Part shown: positions 1 to 9,185 of the stretch, one piece after another | Layout of the letters: every line of letters starts with the position of its first letter | Numbering within the stretch: the stretch's first letter is position 1 | DNA from: an uncultured Bacillota bacterium | GTDB lineage: Bacteria > Bacillota_I > Bacilli_A > RFN20 > CAG-826 | Assembly: GCA_949289845.1 (NCBI GenBank) | Contig: CASEPN010000001.1 | Coordinates: 464,316 to 528,315 of the forward strand | Direction of reading: 5' to 3' | Length of the DNA stretch: 64,000 nucleotides | Program-made: the position numbers and the translations under genes | Notes under the pieces: model-generated | Told to the model about the DNA's origin: nothing | What the model saw: only the letters and a program-made list of their open reading frames with translations | Databases searched by the model: none

Positions 1-275
1 ATGACGTTGAAGCGCGGGCGGTGCTCCTTGATGAGGTTCATCTCGAGGACGAGGGCCTCCTTCTCGCTGTGGACCTGGATGAAGTCGAAGGAGGAGACGC
101 TGTCCCGCATCGCCTTCACCTTCCCCTCCTGCGGGCGGAGGAAGTACTGGCTCACCCTCTTCTTCAGGCTCTTGGCCTTCCCGACGTAGATGATGCGTCC
201 CCCCTCGTCCTTCATGAGGTAGACGCCCGGCTCCTCGGGAAGGAGGGAAAGGAGGCGCTCGACGAGAGGGGTCAC
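1..275 (-). CDS. uvrC: UvrC excinuclease subunit, N-terminal part (cut by window edge)
   Basis: Only the first 91 codons are inside the window. They encode the GIY-YIG nuclease domain of UvrC, which makes the 3' incision in nucleotide excision repair. The GVYLMKDEGG and YVGKAKSLKKRVSQYF motifs are typical, followed by the MNLIKEHRPRFN block. The start is a GTG at 275 that overlaps the mutS2 stop in a GTGA arrangement, so the two repair genes are probably translationally coupled. The family identity is clear; the rest of the protein cannot be assessed here. Confidence 0.93.
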   Translation of the reverse strand, partial: MTPLVERLLSLLPEEPGVYLMKDEGGRIIYVGKAKSLKKRVSQYFLRPQEGKVKAMRDSVSSFDFIQVHSEKEALVLEMNLIKEHRPRFNV

Positions 276-2593
276 GCCTTCCTCCCCCGGAGCTCGACGA
301 CCGTCGCGCCCCCGCCCCCTTCCTGGGGGGAGCCGTCCCCGTAGGAAAGGACGACGTCCTTGCGGCGCGAGAGATAGCCCCTCACCATGTTCCGGAGCAC
401 CCCGGAGCCGAAGCCGTGGACGATGCGGACGTGGGTCAGCCCGTGGGCGATGGCGGAGTCGAGGTAGGAGAGGAAGGCTTCCTCGGCCTCCTCCGCCCGC
501 ATCCCGATGAGGTTCAGCTCCATGGGGGGCGCGGGCGAGATCTCGTAGGTCGGAAGGGGCTCCTCCTCGCGGGCCTTCTTCCTCGAAAGGGGCCTTTCCT
601 TCCTCCGGAGGGCGGATAAGGGCACCTTCATCGAGCGCCCGTTCCTCTCGCCGATCGTGGCTTTCGTTCCCTGAATGGAGAGGATCTCCCCCTCGAGGAA
701 GAGGGAGGGGGCCTCGACGTAGTCCCCGGGCCCGAGGGGACGGGAGTCGTCCCTAGGTTCCTCCTTCCTCTCCTCCTCCCCCAGGGAGCGGATCTCGTGG
801 AGGGCCTTCGCCCCCGCGGGGAGCCCCTTCCCCTCAGCGCCTTTGAGGATTTCCTTGAGGCGCCGCTCGTACTCGGAAAGGAGCTTCCTTTCCCCGAGGG
901 CGAGCTTCTCCCGGAGCTCCTCTTCCTTCCTCTCGAGCGCCTTCTTCTTCGAAAGGAACGCCTTCCTTTCCTCCTCGAGCGCGGAGCGTTCCGCCTGGAG
1001 CCGTTCCTTCTCGCGCTCGGCCTCCTCGCTCTTCCTCCGGAGGGTGCGGAGTGCTTCCTCGAGGGAAGGCGCCTCCTTCCCCTGGAGGATGGCCCTGGCC
1101 CTCGAGGTCGCCTCCTCGGGAAGGCCGAACCGCTCGGCGACAAGGATCCCGTAGCTTTCCCCGGGGATGCCCGCGCGGAGGCGGTAGGTGGGGCGGAGGT
1201 TCCCCTCGTCGAAGGCGAGGGAGCAGTTCTCCGCCCCCGGGGCGCGGAGGGCGAAGCCCTTGAGCCCCTCGTAGTGGCTCGAGACGAGGGCGAGCGCCCC
1301 CTTAGCGAGGATCATCTGGAGGATCCCCTCCCCGAGCGCCTCCCCTTCCTCGGGCGAGGTGCCGCTTCCGAGCTCGTCGAGGAGGACGAGGTCCTCGCCT
1401 TCCAGGGAAGAGAGGATCTCCCCGACCGCCTTCATGTGGCCGCTGAAAGTGCTGAGCGACTCCTGGAGCGACTGGCTGTCCCCGATGTCCGCGTAGACGT
1501 GCCGGAAGAAGGGAACCCTCGCCCCTTCCCCGGCGGGGATCCCCATGCCGGAGAGCGCCATGAGGGAAAGGAGGCCCACCGTCTTCAGGGCGACCGTCTT
1601 GCCGCCTGCGTTCGGGCCCGAGAGGAGGAGGAGCCTCCTCCCTTCCCGGAGGGCGAAGTCGTTGGGGACGACGGTCGCTTGGTCGAGGAGGGGGTGTCTC
1701 GCCCTCGGGAGGAGGAGCTCCTTCCCTTCCCCGACCGCCGGGACCGTCCCTTCCCATTCCCCCATGAGGCGGCACTTCGCCTCGAGGAGGTCGAGCCTCC
1801 CGAGCGTGCGGTTCCTTTCCAAGGCCCCCATGAGGTCCTCGAGGACGAGGTCCCCGAGCCGGCGGAGGATCTTCCTTTCCTCCTCCTTCTCCTCCTCATG
1901 GAGCTCCTCGATCCGGGACTCCATCAGGAGGAGGGGCTCCGGCTCGATATAGACCGTGCCCCCGGTCCTGCTGACGCCCTGGACGAGCCCCCGGACCTTG
2001 TTCTTGTCGGAGGGCAGGACGGAAAGGACGTAGTGGCCGTTCCTAAGGGTCAGGTTCGGGGAGCTGAGATGCGAGATGTTCTCCATGAGGAGCCGCTCGG
2101 CTTCCCTCCGGAGCCCCTTCTCGAGGGCCTTCATGCTCCGCCGGATCGAAAGGAGGCGCCCGCTCGCCTGGTCCTTGAGGGAGCCGTCCTCCTCCAAGGC
2201 GCGCGTCAGCTCCTCCCGGAGGCGCTCGTTCCCCGGGAGCTGGAGGGAGAGCTCATTGAGGGGGGAATCCCCTTCCCCGAGGTAAGCCCGGGCCGCCTTC
2301 CCGTCCTCGATGTCCTGGAGGACATATAGGAGCATCCTCCCGGAAGGCTCCCTGCCTTTCTTGAGGTCCCCGAGGAAGGCCCGGAGGTCCTCCCCCGCCC
2401 GGAGGGGAAGGGACCCCTTCTCGGGAAGGAGGGAGGAAAGCTCCCTCATCCTCAAGAGCTCCTTCCTTAGCTCGTGGAGGTCCTCGTAGGGGGAAAGCCC
2501 CTCGGCGAGGAGGGCCCCTCTCCTCGTCCTGCACTTCCCCGCGAGCATTCCGAGGATCCTTCCGAACTCGAGGATGTCCTGCGCGCTTCTCAT
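272..2593 (-). CDS. mutS2: MutS2 family ATPase / Smr-domain endonuclease
   Basis: The 773-residue product has full MutS2 architecture: a core with clamp, an ATPase with Walker A GPNAGGKT and Walker B LLDELGSGTS, a charged coiled-coil region, and a C-terminal Smr domain carrying IVHGFGSGVLR. MutS2 acts on recombination intermediates or collided ribosomes rather than in mismatch repair. The usual Smr LDLRG motif reads LNLIGMR here. The ATG at 2593 lies 7 nt downstream of a TATACT box with no Shine-Dalgarno sequence, suggesting a leaderless mRNA. It is followed directly by uvrC. Confidence 0.95.
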   Translation of the reverse strand: MRSAQDILEFGRILGMLAGKCRTRRGALLAEGLSPYEDLHELRKELLRMRELSSLLPEKGSLPLRAGEDLRAFLGDLKKGREPSGRMLLYVLQDIEDGKAARAYLGEGDSPLNELSLQLPGNERLREELTRALEEDGSLKDQASGRLLSIRRSMKALEKGLRREAERLLMENISHLSSPNLTLRNGHYVLSVLPSDKNKVRGLVQGVSRTGGTVYIEPEPLLLMESRIEELHEEEKEEERKILRRLGDLVLEDLMGALERNRTLGRLDLLEAKCRLMGEWEGTVPAVGEGKELLLPRARHPLLDQATVVPNDFALREGRRLLLLSGPNAGGKTVALKTVGLLSLMALSGMGIPAGEGARVPFFRHVYADIGDSQSLQESLSTFSGHMKAVGEILSSLEGEDLVLLDELGSGTSPEEGEALGEGILQMILAKGALALVSSHYEGLKGFALRAPGAENCSLAFDEGNLRPTYRLRAGIPGESYGILVAERFGLPEEATSRARAILQGKEAPSLEEALRTLRRKSEEAEREKERLQAERSALEEERKAFLSKKKALERKEEELREKLALGERKLLSEYERRLKEILKGAEGKGLPAGAKALHEIRSLGEEERKEEPRDDSRPLGPGDYVEAPSLFLEGEILSIQGTKATIGERNGRSMKVPLSALRRKERPLSRKKAREEEPLPTYEISPAPPMELNLIGMRAEEAEEAFLSYLDSAIAHGLTHVRIVHGFGSGVLRNMVRGYLSRRKDVVLSYGDGSPQEGGGGATVVELRGRKA

Positions 2594-2647
2594 GGGGAAA
2601 AGTATACGCCCCGCGGGAACCTCCGCCCGGTGCTACAATCGGAAGCG
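2594..2647. promoter_or_regulatory. divergent promoter region between mutS2 and rnhC
   Basis: On the minus strand a TATACT box (2606-2601) lies 7 nt before the mutS2 ATG. On the plus strand a TACAAT box (2634-2639) lies 8 nt before the rnhC ATG. Neither gene has a convincing Shine-Dalgarno sequence and clear -35 boxes are missing. The spacing fits transcription starting at or next to the start codon. Confidence 0.5.
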
Positions 2648-3571
2648 ATGAAGAAGCCCCTTGCGATCCCCCGGCCCCTCAAGGATGAGGAGCTCCCCCT
2701 CCTCGAGGCCCTCCATGACCTCCATGAGCCAGGGAAGGAGGCGCCCGGCCTTCTCCTCGAGGGGGAGGAGGAAGGCTGCCGCGTCCGGGTCTACCGCGGG
2801 AAGAAGGGGCTTTCCGTCCTCTTCCAGGGCGAAAGGGCGAAAGAGGAGTTCCGCCGCTCCTTCCCGGGGGAGGAAGTCCCCCTTCCTAAGAAAAAGGAGA
2901 TGCCTTCCTCAAGGGAGAAGGCGCCCCCTTCCCTCTTCCCCCAGATCGGCTCCGACGAGGTCGGGACGGGCGACGCCTTCGGGCCAATCGTGGTCGTCGC
3001 CGCCTATGTCGAGGAGAAAGACCTCGGGGAACTATCCTCCCTCGGGGTCAGGGACAGCAAGGAGCTGACGGACGAGGAAGTGCTTGCCCTGGCGCCCCGC
3101 CTCATGAAGTTTCCGAGCGCCCGCATCGTCCTTTCCCCAACGAAGTACAACAAGATGCAGAGGGAAGGGAAGAACATGAACGCGATCAAGGCGCTCCTCC
3201 ACGACCACGCCCAGCGCCTCCTGGCGGGGAAATTCCCGGGCGCCCGCCGCTACCTCGACCAGTTCTGCTCCCCCTCCCTTTTCCGGAAATACGTCCTTTC
3301 CGCGGGGATCGACCCTCTCCCGGGGATCCAGATGGCGACCAAGGGCGAGAGCCGCTACCCCGCCGTCGCCCTCGCCTCCCTCATCGCCAGGGCCCGCTTC
3401 CTCGAGGAAATGAGGAAGATGGGCGAGGAGGAGGGGATGGCCTTCCCCAAGGGGGCGGGCGCACCCGTCGACTCCTTCCTGAAGGAATACGTAAGGAAAA
3501 AGGGCCCGGAGGCCCTTGAGAGGGTCGCGAAGCTCAACTTCCGGAACTTCCGCCCCTGCCGCGGAGATTAG
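2648..3571 (+). CDS. rnhC: ribonuclease HIII
   Basis: The 307-residue product carries the RNase HII/HIII catalytic signature IGSDEVGTGDAFGPIVV near residue 100 and DSKELTDEE further on, after an N-terminal substrate-binding region typical of RNase HIII. It removes RNA from RNA:DNA hybrids. The ATG at 2648 was chosen because it follows a TACAAT box and gives the normal family length; the frame stays open upstream into antisense mutS2. Its last 38 bp overlap the 3' end of rluD on the opposite strand. Confidence 0.95.
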   Translation: MKKPLAIPRPLKDEELPLLEALHDLHEPGKEAPGLLLEGEEEGCRVRVYRGKKGLSVLFQGERAKEEFRRSFPGEEVPLPKKKEMPSSREKAPPSLFPQIGSDEVGTGDAFGPIVVVAAYVEEKDLGELSSLGVRDSKELTDEEVLALAPRLMKFPSARIVLSPTKYNKMQREGKNMNAIKALLHDHAQRLLAGKFPGARRYLDQFCSPSLFRKYVLSAGIDPLPGIQMATKGESRYPAVALASLIARARFLEEMRKMGEEEGMAFPKGAGAPVDSFLKEYVRKKGPEALERVAKLNFRNFRPCRGD

Positions 3572-4466
3572 CGAGCACTTCCTCGAAGTCCTGGGGGAGG
3601 GGGGCCTCGAAGCTCATCTCCCCCTTTTCCGGATGGAGGAGGGTGAGCCTTGCCGCGTGGAGGAGCTGCCCCTTGTCGAAAAGGGTCCTGTTCCCTTTCC
3701 CATAGAGGGGGTCCCCCTCGACGGGATGCCCGATCGCCTCCATGTGGACGCGGATCTGGTGGGTCCTCCCTGTCATGAGCCTCAGTTTCAGGAGCGAGTG
3801 CCCGCGGAACTCCTCGATCACCTCGAAGTCCGTGATAGAGGGCTTCCCGTCCCGCCTCACTGCGAAGCGGAGGGGATCCCCCTCGTTCCGCCCGATGGGA
3901 AGGTCAACGTGCCCCTCCTTCCCCGGGAAGCGCCCGAGGACGAGGGCGAGGTACTCGCGCCTCATCCTGTGGGTCCTGGCCTCCTCCTGGAGGAGGCGGA
4001 AGGCGCGCTCGCTCTTGGCGATGCAAAGTAGCCCCGTCGTGTCCTTGTCGATCCGGTGGACGAGGCCGGGCCGGAGCCCTCCTTCCTCCTCCTGCGGGAG
4101 CCTCCCGTAGCGGAAGGCGAGCGCGTTCGCCAAAGTCCCTGAGGGATGGCCCGCGCCCGGGTGGACGGAAAGTCCCCGGGGCTTGTTGACGACAAGGATG
4201 TCCTCGTCCTCGTAGACGACGTCGAGCGGTATGTCCTCCGGGACGAGCGTCGATAGATTACTAGTAGAGAAATGGTAGTTTACCTTCTCCCCTTCCGATA
4301 GGACGTAGTGGGCGTTTCTTTCCCTCCCGTCGACGAGTACGTCCCCGGACTTGATGAGGCGCTGGAGCTCGCTTCTCGAACGATGAAGGAGTCTCCCCGA
4401 GAGCGCCTTGTCGAGACGCATCCCCGCCTCCTCTGGGGTGACGAGGAAGGAACCTTCCTCCCTCAC
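3534..4466 (-). CDS. rluD: RluD-type 23S rRNA pseudouridine synthase
   Basis: The 310-residue product has an N-terminal S4 RNA-binding region (MRLDKALSGRLL, SGDVLVDG) and a pseudouridine synthase domain with the catalytic block VHRIDKDTTGLL and the GRTHQIRVHM motif. It modifies uridines in 23S rRNA helix 69. The start is a GTG at 4466 forming a GTGA overlap with lspA. The segment NYHFSTSNLSTLVPEDI is encoded by unusually AT-rich DNA that contains a repeated element (4262-4282). The 3' end overlaps rnhC. Confidence 0.93.
   Translation of the reverse strand: MREEGSFLVTPEEAGMRLDKALSGRLLHRSRSELQRLIKSGDVLVDGRERNAHYVLSEGEKVNYHFSTSNLSTLVPEDIPLDVVYEDEDILVVNKPRGLSVHPGAGHPSGTLANALAFRYGRLPQEEEGGLRPGLVHRIDKDTTGLLCIAKSERAFRLLQEEARTHRMRREYLALVLGRFPGKEGHVDLPIGRNEGDPLRFAVRRDGKPSITDFEVIEEFRGHSLLKLRLMTGRTHQIRVHMEAIGHPVEGDPLYGKGNRTLFDKGQLLHAARLTLLHPEKGEMSFEAPLPQDFEEVLANLRGRGGSSGS
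4262..4282. repeat. short AT-rich interspersed element, copy 1 (inside rluD)
   Basis: The plus strand reads TAGTAGAGAAATGGTAGTTTA inside GC-rich coding sequence. It is the most diverged of four copies and shares the TAGTAG and TAGTT ends with the copies at 10462, 12262 and 17612. Confidence 0.4.
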
Positions 4467-5092
4467 TTGCTCTCTCCTTCCCTCCCTTCCTTGACCATGC
4501 GGACGAGGATGAGGACGATCGCGAGGAATATCGAGACGACGAGGAAGGCGTCGGCGAGGTTGAACACGGCGAAAGGCGCCTTGTCCGGCCCGAAGAGGTA
4601 GCACTCCACGAAGTCCACGACCCCGTTGAAGCCGACGACGTTCGTCCAGTAGAAGGCGCGGTCGATCCCGTTCCCCAAGGCCCCGGCAAAGGCCATCGCG
4701 AAGAGGACGTTCGCGAAGGGGTCGTCCTTATGGAGGTGGCGGAGCCAGAAGTAAAGGATGAGGATCGTCCCGAGGAAGCTCACCCCGGCGAAGATCCCCC
4801 TTGCCCAGGGGGCCCCGTCCCCGATCCCGAAGGCCATCCCCTCGTTGAAGGTGAGGTGGAAGTAGAGGAAGCCCGGGATGACCTCAGCCTTCCCCCCAAC
4901 GATCGTCCCGGAGGATGTCGTCTTCCCGAGCGTCCAGACGACGATCCACTTCGAAAGGAGGTCGAGGAGGAAGAGGACGGGGCCAAGCCAGAGGGCGCTC
5001 CGGAGGATGCCCTTCCCATCGTGCGGGAAGGGCGGGATCCTGAGGGCGAGGGAAAGCCTCTCCCTGAGGCTTCCTTCCTTGCGGACGCCCAT
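4463..5092 (-). CDS. lspA: lipoprotein signal peptidase II
   Basis: The 209-residue membrane protein cleaves signal peptides of prolipoproteins. It has four hydrophobic segments and the two catalytic aspartate motifs, GNGIDR and FNLAD. The family NxGAAF block reads NEGMAFGIG. The start at 5092 shares one base with the ileS stop (TGATG), so it is coupled to ileS. The soluble N-terminus of about 40 residues is longer than usual. The window encodes several lipoproteins that would be its substrates. Confidence 0.95.
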   Translation of the reverse strand: MGVRKEGSLRERLSLALRIPPFPHDGKGILRSALWLGPVLFLLDLLSKWIVVWTLGKTTSSGTIVGGKAEVIPGFLYFHLTFNEGMAFGIGDGAPWARGIFAGVSFLGTILILYFWLRHLHKDDPFANVLFAMAFAGALGNGIDRAFYWTNVVGFNGVVDFVECYLFGPDKAPFAVFNLADAFLVVSIFLAIVLILVRMVKEGREGESK

Positions 5093-7788
5093 CAGCGCTC
5101 CTCCTCGAGGGCATGGAGGCAGCGCTCGCACACCTTCTCCCCTTCCCATTCCCCGGCAAGGGGTACCCTCCTCCTGCAACGGGGGCACTTCTCCTCCTTG
5201 GAAGCAGTGACCTCGGGCTTCCCCGCGCCTTCCTTGAGGGCGACCTTGCTCACGAGGAGGAGGCGCGAGAGCTCCTCCTCCCCGAGCGAGCGGGCGAGAG
5301 CCAGCTCCTCCCCCTCGAGGGGCAGGAGGATCTCCGCGTCCTGGCTCGCGCCGACAACCTTCTCCGCGCGCGCCTCCTCGATGGCCTTCGTCGCCTTCTC
5401 GCGGAGCGAAAGGAAGAGGGAGTATTCGCGGAGGTCCTTTTCGTCAGGCTCCTCGATCCTCGGGAAGCGCTCGAGGGCGAGGAACTCCTTCCTCTTCCCT
5501 TCCGGAAGGGGGAGGGCGCGGTAGCACTCCTCCATCGTGAAGGGGAGGATGGGCGCGAGGAGGAGAGTCAGCCCATGGGCGATCTCCATGAGGGTCTTCC
5601 GGATCGCGCCTCTCCTCGGGGAGGAGAGGCTGTCGCAGTAAAGGGAGTCCTTCGCCACGTCGAGATAGAAGCCCGAGAGGTCGGTGAGGAAGGAAAGGAC
5701 GTCCTGGAGGAGGAGGGGGAAGGAGAAGGAGCGGTACTCCTCCCTCCCTTTCTTCATGAGGCGGAGGAAGGAGGCCCTCGCCCAGCGATCCGCGGGCCCC
5801 ATGAGGGAAGGCTCCCCTTCCTCATAGCCATCGAGCGAGGAAAGGAGGAAGCGCATCGCGTTCCGGATCTTCCTGTACTGGTCCCCGACCGCCTTCATCG
5901 CTGTCTCGCCGATGCGGACGTCCGCGACGAAGCTCACCCCCGCCGCCCAGAGGCGAAGGAGGTCGGCCCCCATCTCGTCGGCGACCTTGCTCGGGTCGAT
6001 GCCGTTCCCCTTGCTCTTGCTCATCTTCCGCCAGCTCTCGTCCATGACCCAGCCGTGGGTGAGGCAGCGCTTGAAGGAAGGGTGCCCCGTCAGGGCGACG
6101 GAAAGGGTGAGCGAGCTGTTGAACCAGCCCCGGTACTGGTCGTTCCCCTCGAGATATAGATCCGCGGGGCACTTCATCCCCCTTCCCTTGAGGACCGCGC
6201 GCCAGGAGGAGCCGCTGTCGAACCAGACGTCCATGATGTCCTTCTCCTTCGTGACGCCCTCGGGGTCCATCCCCTCCGGGAGGAAGTAGGAGGCATCCTT
6301 CTCGAACCAGACGTCGCTCCCCTCCTCGCGGAAGATGCGGGCGATCTTCTCGAAGACGGGCTTCAGGAGGAGGGGCTCCCCGTCCTTCCCATAGAGGATC
6401 GGGAGAGGCACGCCCCACGCCCTTTGGCGGGAGATGCACCAGTCGGCCCTCTCCTCGATCATCCCGCGCATCTTCTCCTTGCCCCACTCCGGGGTCCAGA
6501 CGACCTCGTCCAGGGACTTGAGGAGCTCCTCGCGGATCGGCTCGATCGAGCAGAACCACTGGGGGGTCGCGCGGAAGATCACGGGCGTGTGGGTGCGCCA
6601 GTCGTGGGGGTAGCTGTGGACGATGTCCACTTCCTTGAGGAGGTGGCCCGACTCCTCGAGGAGCTCGATGACCCTGCCGTTCGCCTCCTCGTAGAAGAGC
6701 CCGTCCAGGGGATCCCCCTTCCCGAGGCGGAGCACCCCTTCCCCGTCCACGGGGCAGAAGGGATGGATGCCGTAGGGAAGGCAGGCGTTGTAGTCGTCCG
6801 TCCCGTGGTCGGGCGCGGTGTGGACGCAGCCCGTCCCCGCCTCCTTCGTCACGTAGTTGTTGACGATGAGGGGCGAGCGCCTCCCCGGATAGAGGGGATG
6901 GACGGCCTTGAGCCCCTCGAGCTCCTTCCCCTTGAAGGAGCGAAGGAGGCGGCACTCCCCGAGCCCGATGGTCTCGCGAAGCGTGGGCAAAAGGTCCTGG
7001 AGGAAGAGGAAGGTCCCCCTCTCCGTCTCATAGAAGCCGTACTCGAAACGTGGGTTCAAGGTGATGGCGAGGTCGGCGGGGATCGTCCAGGGGGTCGTCG
7101 TCCAGACGAGCACCTTCGCCCCCTCGGGGACCCTCTCGTCCTGTTCGAGGTCGAAGGAGACGTAGATCGTCCGCGCGGGGACGTCCTTGTACTCGACCTC
7201 CGCCTCGGCGAGGGCGGACTCGCTGGCAGGGCTCCAGTAGACGGGCTTCACCCCCCGCCTTACGAGCCCCTTGAGGGCGAGCTCCCCGAAGAGGAGCACC
7301 TGGTCGGCCTCGTAGTCCTTCTGGAGGGTGAGGTAGGGATGGCCGAAGTCGGCGAGGATCCCGAGGCGCCTCACCTGCTCCTTCTGGCGCTCCACCTGCT
7401 GGAGGGCGTACTCCCGGCACTTCCTCCGGAACTCGGGGACGGACACCTTCTTCCTGTCCACCCCGGAGCGCGCAACCTGCACCTCGATCGGGAGGCCGTG
7501 GGTGTCCCAGCCGGGGACGAAGGGGGTGCGATAGCCCTCCATCGCCTTGCTCCTCACGACGAAGTCCTTGAGGAGGCGGTTCATCATGTGGCCGCAGTGG
7601 ATGTCGCCGTTGGCGTAGGGCGGCCCGTCGTGGAGGAGGTACTCCTCCGCGCCTTCCCTGTCGGAAAGGAGGCGCTCATAGAGCCTCCCTTCCTCCCATT
7701 CCTTGAGGAGGGAGGGCTCCTTATGGGGGAGGTTCCCCCGCATCTCGAAGCCCGTGCTCCCCATGTGGAGGGTGTCCTTCAGTCCCAT
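5092..7788 (-). CDS. ileS: isoleucyl-tRNA synthetase
   Basis: The 898-residue class I synthetase charges tRNA-Ile. The HIGH motif appears as HCGH at residues 64-67, the second motif is KMSKS, and the C-terminus has a zinc-binding module CPRCRR...CERC. A CP1 editing domain lies between. It is preceded by an Ile-specific T-box leader and followed by lspA and rluD with overlapping stop/start codons, so the three form an operon. Confidence 0.97.
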   Translation of the reverse strand: MGLKDTLHMGSTGFEMRGNLPHKEPSLLKEWEEGRLYERLLSDREGAEEYLLHDGPPYANGDIHCGHMMNRLLKDFVVRSKAMEGYRTPFVPGWDTHGLPIEVQVARSGVDRKKVSVPEFRRKCREYALQQVERQKEQVRRLGILADFGHPYLTLQKDYEADQVLLFGELALKGLVRRGVKPVYWSPASESALAEAEVEYKDVPARTIYVSFDLEQDERVPEGAKVLVWTTTPWTIPADLAITLNPRFEYGFYETERGTFLFLQDLLPTLRETIGLGECRLLRSFKGKELEGLKAVHPLYPGRRSPLIVNNYVTKEAGTGCVHTAPDHGTDDYNACLPYGIHPFCPVDGEGVLRLGKGDPLDGLFYEEANGRVIELLEESGHLLKEVDIVHSYPHDWRTHTPVIFRATPQWFCSIEPIREELLKSLDEVVWTPEWGKEKMRGMIEERADWCISRQRAWGVPLPILYGKDGEPLLLKPVFEKIARIFREEGSDVWFEKDASYFLPEGMDPEGVTKEKDIMDVWFDSGSSWRAVLKGRGMKCPADLYLEGNDQYRGWFNSSLTLSVALTGHPSFKRCLTHGWVMDESWRKMSKSKGNGIDPSKVADEMGADLLRLWAAGVSFVADVRIGETAMKAVGDQYRKIRNAMRFLLSSLDGYEEGEPSLMGPADRWARASFLRLMKKGREEYRSFSFPLLLQDVLSFLTDLSGFYLDVAKDSLYCDSLSSPRRGAIRKTLMEIAHGLTLLLAPILPFTMEECYRALPLPEGKRKEFLALERFPRIEEPDEKDLREYSLFLSLREKATKAIEEARAEKVVGASQDAEILLPLEGEELALARSLGEEELSRLLLVSKVALKEGAGKPEVTASKEEKCPRCRRRVPLAGEWEGEKVCERCLHALEEER

Positions 7789-7799
7789 GTCGCTCCTTT

Positions 7800-8017
7800 C
7801 CCCGCGAAAAGGAAAGCGCCCCGAAGGGCGCTTCCGCGCGGTGCCACCTTCTTCGAGGGGAATCCTCCCCTCGCGCTCTTCCCGATAACGCCGGGCGCGG
7901 CGCCCCTACTCGCTCCTTCAGGGCGCTGGCTCCGCGGTGATGGCCTTTCGCATGCCCCGTTCTCATCCAGGGGGCTCTCTCCTGCTCGCTACTCGGTCTT
8001 GTCCGCTTCCTAGCCGA
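7800..8017 (-). promoter_or_regulatory. T-box riboswitch leader of ileS
   Basis: The leader contains the T-box sequence AAGGTGGCACCGCG (7850-7837), followed by a strong terminator hairpin with stem GGAAGCGCCC, a TTCG loop and a T-rich tail (7835-7807). An ATC triplet followed by A (7941-7939) is a good specifier candidate and matches isoleucine. Uncharged tRNA-Ile would pair with the leader and prevent termination. The extent is estimated from the promoter and the terminator. Confidence 0.9.
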
Positions 8018-8023
8018 GGGTGA

Positions 8024-8052
8024 GTCTACGTAAGCGCGGGCGCGCTTGCAAG
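8024..8052 (-). promoter_or_regulatory. promoter of the ileS T-box transcript
   Basis: TTGCAA (8052-8047), a 17-bp spacer and TAGACT (8029-8024) lie directly after the ftsZ stop codon. Transcription would start near 8017. Confidence 0.6.
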
Positions 8053-8054
8053 GG

Positions 8055-9182
8055 CTACTGTCCCTCGTCCCGGGCCTTCCGGAGGAAATCCGGGAGGATC
8101 GAGGAGAGGACGTCCTCCTCGCCCTGCTCCTCCTCTTCCTCGCCCTCGGGCGGGAGGACGGGGTCGGGGAGCTTGACCGCGGGAGGCGCGGTGAAGTCGT
8201 ACTCGCTCGAGAAGTCGCTCGCGATCACGGCGACGATGAGGGTGTCGGTGAGGTTGGCGTTGATGGAGACGCCGAACTTGATGTCGATCGCGCCCCCGGC
8301 CTGCTCGTTGATGCGCCGGACGCACTCCTGGGCCTCGTAGAGGGTGACGCCGGTCCCGCAGGTGACGGCGCATATGGCCCTCCTCGCCCCCGAGATCGAG
8401 GCCTCGAGGAGGCGGGAGCTGAGGGCGCTGTTGGCTGCTTCCTGGGCCTTCTGGGGCCCTTGCCCCTCCCCGTAGCCGATGAGGGCGATGCCCGAGTCCT
8501 TGAGGGTGCTCTTCACGTCGGCGAAGTCGAGGTTGACGATGGAAGGGACGAGGATGAGGTCGGCGACCGTCTTCACGGAGCGCGAGAGGATGTTGTCGCT
8601 CAGGGAGAAGGCCTGGTCGATGGGGGCGTTCCCCGAGTCCATCAGGAGCTTGTCGTTGCTGACGATGATAATGGAGTCGACGGCGCCCTTGAGCTTGTTG
8701 AGCCCCTCGATCGCGTTGCTGGTGCGCTTGGGCCCCTCGAAGCCGAAGGGCCTCGTCACGATGGCGATCGTGAGGGCGCCCTCCTCCTTGGCGATCCTGG
8801 CGATGACGGGCGAGGCCCCGGTGCCCGTCCCTTTCCCGAGCCCGGCGGCGACGAAGACCATGTCGGCCTTCTTCCCCCCGCACTCGTCCCCGCGGATGAT
8901 GGCGCGGATCTCTTCCTCGCTTTGTTTCGCGGCCTCTTCCCCGACGGAGGGGTCGCCCCCGGCCCCGAGCCCTTCCGTCACCTTCGTCCCGAGCGGGATG
9001 CGGTGGGGGGCCTTGGAGGTGGCAAGCGCCTGGCGGTCGGTGTTGCACACGTAGAACTCGACGTTCTCGATATGGTCGTCGATCATGCGGTTGACGGCGT
9101 TGTTGCCCGCGCCGCCCACGCCGATGACGAGGATGCGGGCGACGGGCCCGAAGTCGTCGATGTCGAACGCTCTATCTTCCAT
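8055..9182 (-). CDS. ftsZ: cell division GTPase FtsZ
   Basis: The 375-residue tubulin homologue has the nucleotide-binding block GVGGAGNNAVNRM near the N-terminus and GLGKGTGTGASP as tubulin signature (usually GGGTGTG). After an acidic linker it ends in LPDFLRKARDEGQ, the conserved tail that binds FtsA and SepF. It assembles the division ring. It follows ftsA by 3 bp and has an AGGAA Shine-Dalgarno sequence. The intact tail next to an ftsA gene indicates an FtsA-anchored ring. Confidence 0.97.
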   Translation of the reverse strand: MEDRAFDIDDFGPVARILVIGVGGAGNNAVNRMIDDHIENVEFYVCNTDRQALATSKAPHRIPLGTKVTEGLGAGGDPSVGEEAAKQSEEEIRAIIRGDECGGKKADMVFVAAGLGKGTGTGASPVIARIAKEEGALTIAIVTRPFGFEGPKRTSNAIEGLNKLKGAVDSIIIVSNDKLLMDSGNAPIDQAFSLSDNILSRSVKTVADLILVPSIVNLDFADVKSTLKDSGIALIGYGEGQGPQKAQEAANSALSSRLLEASISGARRAICAVTCGTGVTLYEAQECVRRINEQAGGAIDIKFGVSINANLTDTLIVAVIASDFSSEYDFTAPPAVKLPDPVLPPEGEEEEEQGEEDVLSSILPDFLRKARDEGQ

Positions 9183-9185
9183 TTC

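Noticed and set aside
272..5092. Mycoplasma code (TGA read as Trp)
   Set aside because: TGA ends mutS2, lspA and ileS at overlapping starts, and conserved Trp positions are TGG.
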